Positions 7,079-13,407 of a DNA stretch of 25,026 nucleotides are shown piece by piece. Source of the stretch: an uncultured Lachnospiraceae bacterium (GTDB taxonomy: Bacteria; Bacillota; Clostridia; Lachnospirales; Lachnospiraceae); the NCBI GenBank assembly GCA_905203555.1, contig CAJKWK010000042.1, positions 1 through 25,026 of the forward strand. The letters run 5' to 3'. Made by a program: the position numbers and the translations under genes. The notes beneath the pieces were generated by a model. That model was given only the letters and a program-made list of their open reading frames with translations. It was not told where the DNA came from and made no database searches. How positions within the stretch are numbered: the first letter of the stretch is position 1; each line of letters starts with the position of its first letter.

Positions 7079-8413
7079 TTATTTTAATGCTGCGCGGAAA
7101 GCATCGCTTGCTTCCTTAAATCCTTTTACCCAATCATCTTGTGTCTTATCTCCTGTTACAAGAGAGTTGATTGGATCAAAGAATGCGCCTCTTGTTGTCA
7201 GACCTTCTACCGGCTCTGTTGCTGCAAATGCATCCAGAACTGCAACTGCGCCTGTATCATAAATCTGATAATATGTCACTGCATCGCCTTCCAGTTTGTC
7301 TGTCATACCTGCGATCGGCTGTACTGCTCCGCTTCCTGCGAAGATTGTTGCTGCCTCATCAGAGTACAGATAAGCGATAAATTCTTTTCCAAGATCCTTA
7401 TTTACCGCTTCCTTCGGCATCCATACCTGCTCGAAGAAGGAATAAGATGCTCTTTCTCCACCTTCTGCAACTGCCGGAAGAGCTGTGAATCCCCAGTCAA
7501 ATCCTGCTGCACGTGGTGCTTCTATCATCTCACCTATTACCCAGTTACCATTCGGCATAAAGAGTGCTTTGTTGTCCAGGATCAGCTGCTGATTCTTCTG
7601 AAAGTTGTCATCATTTGCATTTGCAGGTGTTGTCTTCTCTGTATATGTAGCAAGTTTTGCAATGATATCAAATACCTGCTGTGCTTCCGGTGTATCCCAG
7701 ATACCTTCTTCGTATTTCAGAGCTTTTGTGAAGTTTTCTTCACCAAGTGCTTCATGAAGTAATGCATAGAAGAATGCATCAAAGTATCCTGTTGTCGGAT
7801 ATGTAAACAATGCGATGCCTTCTGCTTTCGCCTTGTCACCTAACGCCCACATCTCATCCCATGTCTCCGGAACTGTCCAGCCTTTTTCTTCAAACAGGCC
7901 TTTGTTGTAGAACAATCCACATGGACCATAGAACATTGGCATCAGATAAGTTTTGCCGTTTCCGTATGGATTAACAATTGTATTCTCTGTAAATCCAGGA
8001 AGAATCTTATCTCCAACTGTTACGTCCTCACCAGGTACTGTCATATCCAGAACATCTGTCAGCTCTGTCAAGTTATTATCTCTGATAAATGTCTCTGTCA
8101 TACCAGACTCTGCACCTACCGCACGCAATACAACGTCCGGATAGTTTCCGGCTTTCATCTCCGGATCAATTACGTCTTCCAGGTTCTTGTCGATGATCAA
8201 ATCAACTTTTACACCTTCATGAGACTTCTCAAATGCTGCAACAACATCTTTCCACATGTCTGCACCATAAGCAGTCTCAACAGCTGCAACCTTCAGTGTC
8301 TTTCCTTCTTCACCTTTTGCTTCTTCTTTTTTGTCTGCTCCACCGCCACAAGCTGCCAGGCTAAGTGTCATAGTTCCTGCAAGAACCAAGCAAAGTGCCT
8401 TTTTCAATTTCAT
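7079..8413 (-). CDS. Sugar ABC transporter substrate-binding lipoprotein
   Basis: This extracellular family 1 solute-binding protein captures sugar for the importer. I place the start at 8413, giving 444 aa, because AAAGGAGG lies 9 nt upstream and a proper lipoprotein signal then begins at residue 1: MKLKK, a hydrophobic core, and the lipobox LAAC with Cys22. An upstream in-frame ATG at 8470 would add 19 charged residues in front of the signal and lies almost on the predicted transcription start. After the lipobox comes a Gly/Lys/Glu linker, then the binding fold with YLMPMFYGPCGLFYNKGLFEEKGW (about 155-178 overall) followed by PETWDEMWALGDKAK, typical of this family. The region somewhat resembles N-acetylglucosamine/chitobiose binders, but I cannot assign a ligand. 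It is the first gene of the locus, has its own promoter, and is insulated downstream by a hairpin. Confidence 0.93.
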   Translation of the reverse strand: MKLKKALCLVLAGTMTLSLAACGGGADKKEEAKGEEGKTLKVAAVETAYGADMWKDVVAAFEKSHEGVKVDLIIDKNLEDVIDPEMKAGNYPDVVLRAVGAESGMTETFIRDNNLTELTDVLDMTVPGEDVTVGDKILPGFTENTIVNPYGNGKTYLMPMFYGPCGLFYNKGLFEEKGWTVPETWDEMWALGDKAKAEGIALFTYPTTGYFDAFFYALLHEALGEENFTKALKYEEGIWDTPEAQQVFDIIAKLATYTEKTTPANANDDNFQKNQQLILDNKALFMPNGNWVIGEMIEAPRAAGFDWGFTALPAVAEGGERASYSFFEQVWMPKEAVNKDLGKEFIAYLYSDEAATIFAGSGAVQPIAGMTDKLEGDAVTYYQIYDTGAVAVLDAFAATEPVEGLTTRGAFFDPINSLVTGDKTQDDWVKGFKEASDAFRAALK

Positions 8414-8471
8414 ACCTTTTTTCCTCCTTTTCCCAAACGGTTCTATCCGCCCTTTATTGGTATAATACAAG

Positions 8472-8499
8472 AATATACCATCTCCCCTGTTTTTTTCAA
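8472..8499 (-). promoter_or_regulatory. Promoter of the sugar-uptake locus
   Basis: On the minus strand there is TTGAAA (8494-8499), a 16-nt spacer and TATATT (8472-8477). This puts the start about 55 nt before the binding-protein ATG. The rest of the 344-nt gene-free stretch (8414-8757) is very AT-rich. Apart from this promoter and the trxA terminator I see only a run of short A/T tracts at about 8500-8670, which may be the activator-binding zone for AraC. I found no convincing catabolite-response (cre) element. Confidence 0.6.
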
Positions 8500-8677
8500 G
8501 AGTTATTTTGCTATGTTTTTTATATATATTGTCATTTCATTTTCTTTTTACCTTGAAAAAGTTAAAAAGGTTAATATTTTCCTCTTTTATTTCATTTTTA
8601 TACACTTTCTACATTTTTCCAAAACTTATTTTCATTCTCTTTATATAAAATATCCGATAATTTTTCATTTCTCATTC

Positions 8678-8723
8678 GAAAAAAAGAAGAGCCTCCTTCT
8701 TTCGACAAAGTCTCTTCTTTTTC
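8678..8723. terminator. Rho-independent terminator after trxA
   Basis: The plus-strand arms GAAAAAAAGAAGAG (8678-8691) and CTCTTCTTTTTC (8712-8723) pair over about 11 bp, with a small inner CTTT-CGAC-AAAG stem. On the minus strand the stem ends in CTCTTCTTTTTTT, a good U tract, 35 nt after the trxA stop. The A/T flanks make it potentially bidirectional. Confidence 0.75.
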
Positions 8724-8757
8724 TGCTTTCTTTGCTCGCCCGCAAGATTTCTAAATT

Positions 8758-9069
8758 TTATACATTCAGCATTCCCTTTAATACGTTCTTTGGAAGTGCT
8801 CCGATTTCTTTTTTTACAATTGCGCCATTCTGAAATACTGCAAATGTCGGAATTGTCATTACGCCATATCTCTGCGCAATCTCCATCTGCTCATCGATGT
8901 TTACCTTGCACACCTTTGCGCCGCTGACTTCACCGGCAATTTCTTCTACAACCGGTCCCATCATCTGACAAGGTCCGCACCAATCTGCATAAAAATCTAC
9001 CAATACCGGCTGTTCTGCTTTCAATACTTCCTGTTCAAAATTATCTACTGTTAATTTAACTACTGACAT
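8758..9069 (-). CDS. trxA: Thioredoxin
   Basis: This small cytosolic protein is a disulfide reductase that keeps protein thiols reduced and donates electrons to reductases. At 103 aa it is full length for the family. It has the fold order VDNFEQEVLKAEQPVLVDFYADWCGPC, with active-site cysteines 31 and 34 in the canonical WCGPC, followed by the cis-proline segment MTIPTFAVFQNG. AGGAGG lies 8 nt before the ATG. No thioredoxin reductase gene is adjacent. The gene has its own 131-nt upstream region with a palindrome at a class II activator position, directly behind a Crp/Fnr gene. It is followed by a terminator. Confidence 0.97.
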   Translation of the reverse strand: MSVVKLTVDNFEQEVLKAEQPVLVDFYADWCGPCQMMGPVVEEIAGEVSGAKVCKVNIDEQMEIAQRYGVMTIPTFAVFQNGAIVKKEIGALPKNVLKGMLNV

Positions 9070-9122
9070 CGTGATATCCTCCTGATTTTCATTCTATAGT
9101 TTCTGTTTGTTTTTTCGTTTTC

Positions 9123-9138
9123 ATGTTATCTTTAACAT
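9123..9138. promoter_or_regulatory. Small inverted repeat at the start of the trxA leader
   Basis: The arms ATGTTA and TAACAT are separated by 4 nt and lie just downstream of the predicted trxA start site (about 9140). The repeat could be a second operator or a 5' mRNA hairpin that protects the transcript. Confidence 0.45.
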
Positions 9139-9146
9139 CTGACTAT

Positions 9147-9152
9147 AGTATA
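9147..9152 (-). promoter_or_regulatory. trxA -10 element; no recognisable -35
   Basis: TATACT on the minus strand is followed after about 7 nt by a plausible start site near 9140. Spacings of 16-18 nt upstream give only CAGAAA, ACAGAA or CACAGA, so there is no -35. A promoter of this kind normally needs an activator, and the palindrome at 9173-9187 is correctly placed for one. Confidence 0.6.
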
Positions 9153-9172
9153 TCACTTTTTTTCGCTTTTTC

Positions 9173-9187
9173 TGTGATAAAATCACA
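9173..9187. promoter_or_regulatory. Crp/Fnr-type palindromic operator upstream of trxA
   Basis: TGTGAT and ATCACA form perfect 6-bp arms around 3 nt, closely resembling the TGTGA/TCACA core of Crp-family sites. If the -10 hexamer at 9147-9152 spans -12 to -7, the palindrome runs from about -47 to -33 and is centred near -40. This is the class II activator position. It begins 13 nt past the stop of the Crp/Fnr gene, whose product is the obvious candidate ligand. Confidence 0.65.
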
Positions 9188-9200
9188 TTTATTTTGGAGA

Positions 9201-9866
9201 TTATATTTTTGCCAGTTTTCCTGCGTCTAATACTTCTATTTTACCTCTGGTCAATTTTACAAGACCATCCAGCTGAAACTGTTTCAGCAGTCTCGTCACC
9301 ACTTCCCGCGCAGTTCCCAGATCTCTTGCAAGAGCATCGTGGGTAATCGTCAGCGTATCCGTTCCTGCCAGCGCCCGATGCTCCAAAATTGCATTTGCCA
9401 GCCTTGATGCCACATTTGAAAATACATATTGATTGAATAACCACATAATATCAGAAAATCGCTCAGAAATCATTTCCAACGTATAGTCTTTGACCGCTGC
9501 ATTTTCATCGTGAATCTTCTTATATACAAACTTTGGAATCGTACAGATTACAGCATCTGACTCCAGTTCCATATCCAATTCAATATCCATTCCCTTCATC
9601 ATGCAAGCTGCACTCAGGATGCTGACATCCCCTTCAATCAGTCGAAACAACGTAATCTCGCCTCCATTTGGAGAAGTCACAAAAACACGAGCCTGCCCGG
9701 TGCGGATAATCTGAACACCCGCGCACTCACTTCCGCCGTAATGCAGTAAAGTACCTTTTGGATATGAATTTTCCACCATACTTTCCAGCAAATCACGCTG
9801 TTCCTTTTGTGTCAATTCCTCCCAAAACGGAAATACCTGATCTAACTCTAATCTTTCCTGAATCAT
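9201..9866 (-). CDS. Crp/Fnr-family transcriptional regulator
   Basis: The 221-aa protein has an N-terminal cyclic-nucleotide-binding-like beta roll (about 12-120), a long dimerisation helix (about 125-160) and a C-terminal winged helix-turn-helix (about 168-215). The HTH includes HDALARDLGTAREVVTRLLKQF, where the R-E-V-V-T-R-L recognition helix is typical of the family. Three cysteines (48, 88, 108) lie in the sensor domain. They do not form the N-terminal cluster of E. coli Fnr, and the cAMP-contact arginine pattern of CRP is not evident, so the effector is unknown. The gene overlaps the purD stop by 4 nt (ATGA) and so is translationally coupled to the purine operon, yet the next gene is trxA. 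The likely role is a redox or energy-state sensor, at least for trxA; this is inference from context. Confidence 0.92.
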   Translation of the reverse strand: MIQERLELDQVFPFWEELTQKEQRDLLESMVENSYPKGTLLHYGGSECAGVQIIRTGQARVFVTSPNGGEITLFRLIEGDVSILSAACMMKGMDIELDMELESDAVICTIPKFVYKKIHDENAAVKDYTLEMISERFSDIMWLFNQYVFSNVASRLANAILEHRALAGTDTLTITHDALARDLGTAREVVTRLLKQFQLDGLVKLTRGKIEVLDAGKLAKI

Positions 9867-11140
9867 TCTGCCGCCTCATCAATCGCCTTTCCAATATCAT
9901 GACGCATATATTTATTTTCAAACTGCACCCATTCTGTTGCCGCATACGCATTGGCACGCGCTTCTTTTAAGTCTTTTCCTTTCGCTGTCACACCCAGCAC
10001 ACGACCGCCATTCGTTACAATCTGCTCTCCGTCAAACTTCGTTCCTGCATGGAAACAATAATACCCTTCCTGTTTCTGAAACTCCTCCAGTCCATGAATC
10101 GGATAACCCTTTTCATAGGAAACCGGATAACCTTCCGATGCAAGAACTACACAGACAGCCGCATTGTCCTCAAACTGCAAATCTATCTGATCCAATGTAC
10201 CATCGATACACGCCTCTGCCACTTCAACCAGATCATTCTTCATTCTCGGCAAAACCACCTGTGCCTCCGGATCTCCAAAGCGAGCATTGTACTCCAGCAC
10301 CTTCGGTCCTTCCTCAGTCAACATCAGACCAAAGAAAATAATTCCTTTAAATTCTCTTCCTTCTGCTGCCATAGCATCTACCGTTGCCTGATAAATATGC
10401 TGATTACAAAATTCTTCCACTTCTTTTGTATAGAACGGACTTGGCGAAAATGTTCCCATTCCTCCGGTATTCAATCCGGTGTCACCATCTCCCGCGCGCT
10501 TATGATCCTGTGCGCTCGTCATCGTCTTGATCGTTTTTCCATCTACAAAGGACAATACAGACACCTCACGCCCCGTCATAAATTCTTCAATCACCATTTC
10601 ATTTCCGGCGCTGCCAAACTTTTTATCTAACATAATTTCTTTCACGCCAGCCTTTGCTTCGTCCAGATTCTGACAGATTAACACACCTTTTCCAAGAGCC
10701 AGACCATCTGCTTTCAATACAATCGGAAACTTTGCAGTTTCAAGATATGCCATTGCAGCATCAGGCTCTGTAAAATTCTCATATGCTGCTGTCGGAATAT
10801 TGTATTTTTTCATCAAATCCTTAGAAAATGCTTTGGAACCTTCCAGAATTGCCGCATTTTTTCTCGGTCCGAATGTACGGATCCCAGCCGCCTCCATCTC
10901 ATCTACCAGACCGCCGACCAACGGATCATCCATTCCTACGATGACCAGATCAATTGCTGTTTCCTTTGCAAATGCAACCAGCTTATCAAACTCCATTGCC
11001 CCAGTTGCAACACACTCTGCAAACTCTGCAATTCCGGCATTTCCCGGTGCACAATAAATCTTCTCTACCTTCGGGCTTTTTGCAACACTTGCTGCAATTG
11101 CGTGCTCTCTTCCGCCGCTACCTACGATTAATACTTTCAT
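9863..11140 (-). CDS. purD: Phosphoribosylamine-glycine ligase (GAR synthetase)
   Basis: This enzyme catalyses step 2 of purine synthesis: phosphoribosylamine plus glycine plus ATP gives GAR. The 425-aa protein has full family length and opens with VLIVGSGGREHAIAASVAKSP. It carries the ATP-grasp domain at about 105-310, with LKADGLALGKGV, the glycinamide signature GGMGTFSPSPFY, and LEYNARFGDPEAQVVLPRM. GAGGAG lies 7 nt before the ATG. The gene begins 13 nt after purN and overlaps the Crp/Fnr gene by 4 nt. It is part of the purE-M-N-D operon, from which purF, purL, purH and purC are absent. Confidence 0.98.
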   Translation of the reverse strand: MKVLIVGSGGREHAIAASVAKSPKVEKIYCAPGNAGIAEFAECVATGAMEFDKLVAFAKETAIDLVIVGMDDPLVGGLVDEMEAAGIRTFGPRKNAAILEGSKAFSKDLMKKYNIPTAAYENFTEPDAAMAYLETAKFPIVLKADGLALGKGVLICQNLDEAKAGVKEIMLDKKFGSAGNEMVIEEFMTGREVSVLSFVDGKTIKTMTSAQDHKRAGDGDTGLNTGGMGTFSPSPFYTKEVEEFCNQHIYQATVDAMAAEGREFKGIIFFGLMLTEEGPKVLEYNARFGDPEAQVVLPRMKNDLVEVAEACIDGTLDQIDLQFEDNAAVCVVLASEGYPVSYEKGYPIHGLEEFQKQEGYYCFHAGTKFDGEQIVTNGGRVLGVTAKGKDLKEARANAYAATEWVQFENKYMRHDIGKAIDEAAE

Positions 11141-11153
11141 CGCTGTCTCCTCT

Positions 11154-11780
11154 TTATTTCAAAATCAATACTTTTCCATTTACAACTGCCACTTTTCCAT
11201 TTGCAATCAAATCAATCGCCTGCGGCAGTATCTTCCACTCTGCCTGTTCCATGACACGCCGCTGTAGGACCTCCGGTGTATCTCCCATTTCTACATCTAC
11301 CGCCTTTTGCAGCAAAATCGGGCCTGTATCTGTTCCTTCATCTACCAAATGTACCGTAGCGCCAACCACTTTAACCCCCCGAGCCAATGCAGCCTCATGC
11401 ACCTTCAGTCCATAATACCCGGTTCCGCAAAATGCCGGGATCAAAGAAGGGTGGATATTGATGATCCGGTTCTTGTATGCTGCGATCATTTCCGGCGGGA
11501 TCACCACAAGAAAGCCTGCCAGAACAATCAGATCCGGTTTATACGCATTTACGGTTTCCAAAAGTTGAGCATTAAAAATTTCTCTGGATTCAAAATCCTT
11601 TGGTGATACACATTGTGCCGGAATCCCATGCTTTTTCGCACGCTCCAAGGCGTATGCATTCTGATTATTACTAATCACACCAACCAGTTCCGTATTCGTA
11701 ACTGTTCCATTTTCCACTGCGTCGATAATGGCCTGCAGATTGGTTCCGCCGCCGGAAACCATAACAACTACTCTTAACAT
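11154..11780 (-). CDS. purN: Phosphoribosylglycinamide formyltransferase
   Basis: This enzyme catalyses step 3 of purine synthesis, transferring formyl from 10-formyl-tetrahydrofolate to GAR. The 208-aa protein has the N-terminal VMVSGGGTNLQAIIDA phosphate loop, the catalytic Asn-x-His in INIHPSLIPAF, and the catalytic Asp in VDEGTDTGPI. Its start overlaps the purM stop by 7 nt, so the two are translationally coupled. purD follows after 13 nt. Length and motifs are normal. Confidence 0.98.
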   Translation of the reverse strand: MLRVVVMVSGGGTNLQAIIDAVENGTVTNTELVGVISNNQNAYALERAKKHGIPAQCVSPKDFESREIFNAQLLETVNAYKPDLIVLAGFLVVIPPEMIAAYKNRIINIHPSLIPAFCGTGYYGLKVHEAALARGVKVVGATVHLVDEGTDTGPILLQKAVDVEMGDTPEVLQRRVMEQAEWKILPQAIDLIANGKVAVVNGKVLILK

Positions 11781-12805
11781 AAAGTAACTCCTTTTTCTCC
11801 TGCCTCAATATGTCCTACTACATACGGAGTATCGCCTGCCGCTTTGATTGCCTCCATTGTTTTGTCTACATCTGCCGGATCTACTGCTACGATCATGCCA
11901 AGTCCCATATTATATGTATTGTACATCATCTGTTCTTCGATATTTCCTGTTTTTGCAAGCAGTCCAAAAATCGGCGGTACCGGATAACTATCCTTTTCTA
12001 CTACTGCATGAACACCATCACAAAGCATTCTCGGAATATTTTCATAAAAGCCGCCTCCTGTAATATGGCTGCATGCTTTTACCGTAATACCTGCATTTTT
12101 AATGTTTTTCAATGCTTTTACATAAATTCTGGTAGGCGCCAGAAGGGCTGCTCCCAATGTTGTTCCCAATTCCTCATAATACGTATCCAAAGACTCTTTT
12201 GTCATCTCAAATACTTTTCTGACAAGGGAAAATCCATTGCTGTGTACACCGGAAGATGCCATTCCAATCAGAACATCCCCGTCTTTCAGATTCTCACCTG
12301 TAATCATATCCTTTTTATCACAGACACCTACTGCAAATCCGGCAAGATCATAATCTTCTTCCGGCATCAGTCCCGGATGCTCCGCTGTCTCACCACCGAT
12401 CAAAGCTGCATCTGACTGCAGACATCCTTCTGCCACACCGCTCACGATTGAAGCAATCTTTTCCGGATAATTTTTGCCGCATGCAATATAATCCAAAAAG
12501 AACAACGGCTCTCCGCCGGCACATGCAATATCATTGACACACATTGCAACTGCATCGATTCCGATTGTATCGTGCTTGTCCATGATCATCGCCAATTTTA
12601 CCTTTGTTCCACAGCCGTCTGTACCGGACAGCAGCACCGGCTCTTCCATCTCTTTGATCTTCGCAAGTGAAAATGCTCCGGAAAATCCGCCCAATCCGCC
12701 AAGCACCTCTTCACGCATTGTCTTCTTTACATGCTCTTTCATCAACTCTACTGACTGATATCCTGCCTCAATATCTACTCCCGATGTTTTATAATCCATA
12801 CCCAT
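11774..12805 (-). CDS. purM: Phosphoribosylformylglycinamidine cyclo-ligase (AIR synthetase)
   Basis: This enzyme catalyses step 5 of purine synthesis: FGAM plus ATP gives AIR. The 343-aa protein starts DYKTSGVDIEAGYQSVELMK, has the GGFSGAF loop and the ATP-binding LLSGTDGCGTKVKLA. It also has the conserved DIACAGGEPLFFLDYIACGK and ITGGGFYENIPRML segments of the AIRS fold. AAGGAG sits 9 nt before the ATG; Met3 is an alternative start. The gene follows purE after 58 nt that contain a hairpin, and overlaps purN by 7 nt. Confidence 0.98.
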   Translation of the reverse strand: MGMDYKTSGVDIEAGYQSVELMKEHVKKTMREEVLGGLGGFSGAFSLAKIKEMEEPVLLSGTDGCGTKVKLAMIMDKHDTIGIDAVAMCVNDIACAGGEPLFFLDYIACGKNYPEKIASIVSGVAEGCLQSDAALIGGETAEHPGLMPEEDYDLAGFAVGVCDKKDMITGENLKDGDVLIGMASSGVHSNGFSLVRKVFEMTKESLDTYYEELGTTLGAALLAPTRIYVKALKNIKNAGITVKACSHITGGGFYENIPRMLCDGVHAVVEKDSYPVPPIFGLLAKTGNIEEQMMYNTYNMGLGMIVAVDPADVDKTMEAIKAAGDTPYVVGHIEAGEKGVTLC

Positions 12806-12835
12806 CTCTTTTCTCTCCTTTTATTGAAATGCGAA

Positions 12836-12858
12836 AAGGGCTCCTCTCTGAAGCCCTT
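12836..12858 (-). terminator. Intercistronic hairpin between purE and purM
   Basis: The arms AAGGGCT and AGCCCTT (7 bp, extendable by a C-G and a wobble pair) are followed on the minus strand by TTCGCATTTC. It begins 5 nt after the purE stop. The U tract is weak and the operon continues, so it is probably an attenuator or processing/stability element rather than a full terminator. Confidence 0.5.
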
Positions 12859-12863
12859 CTATA

Positions 12864-13364
12864 TTAGTATTCTTCGTAACCAACTTCATCCAGACGAACC
12901 GCCTTAGCCTGCACCGCCTCTTTCATCTCCCGGCTGTAATCCTTTAACTTCGTCAGAAGCTCTGCATCTGAAACAGCTAAAATCTTCAATGCGATTAACG
13001 CCGCATTCATTCCTCCATCAATAGCAACTGTCGCAACCGGAACTCCCGGCGGCATCTGCATAATAGAGAACACCGCATCCATGCCGTCCAGCTTGCTTCC
13101 GGAAAGCGGAACTCCTACAACCGGCATCGGGAACAATGCTGCACACATTCCCGGTAAATGTGCTGCCATACCGGCACCTGCGATAATGACTTTGATTCCT
13201 CTGTCTTCTGCACCCTTTGCCCATTCAAAAAATACATCCGGCTCACGGTGTGCGGAGATGATCGTCATCTCATACTCAATTCCAAACTTTTCAAGTGTCT
13301 TTGCAGCCTTACTCATAACTTTTAAATCTGAGTCACTGCCCATTACGATTCCTACTTTTGGCAT
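12864..13364 (-). CDS. purE: N5-carboxyaminoimidazole ribonucleotide mutase
   Basis: This class I PurE interconverts N5-CAIR and CAIR in purine synthesis and normally works with PurK, which is not in the window. I place the start at 13364, giving 166 aa, because GGTGG lies about 8 nt upstream and the protein then begins MPKVGIVMGSDSDLKVMSKA, as is typical. A GTG 33 nt earlier would add an unusual charged leader. The family motifs SDSDL, SAHREPDVFFEWAKGAE and GAGMAAHLPGMCAA are intact. It is the first gene of the pur cluster, 43 nt after the aminopeptidase gene. No promoter is evident in that gap, so transcription may come from further upstream. Confidence 0.97.
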   Translation of the reverse strand: MPKVGIVMGSDSDLKVMSKAAKTLEKFGIEYEMTIISAHREPDVFFEWAKGAEDRGIKVIIAGAGMAAHLPGMCAALFPMPVVGVPLSGSKLDGMDAVFSIMQMPPGVPVATVAIDGGMNAALIALKILAVSDAELLTKLKDYSREMKEAVQAKAVRLDEVGYEEY

Positions 13365-13407
13365 CCTGCGTCCACCTTTCTCGTTCCAAAGTTTCACTGA
13401 CGTAAAA

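Noticed and set aside
8414..8757. Catabolite-response (cre) site upstream of the sugar locus
   Set aside because: I found no match to the TGnAAnCGnTnnCA pattern near the promoter; only A/T tracts are present.
7139..8833. Plus-strand open frames opposite the binding-protein gene and trxA (for example 7139-7762 and 8219-8833)
   Set aside because: Their products are Cys- and Phe-rich antisense translations without ribosome sites. The minus strand holds well-supported genes.
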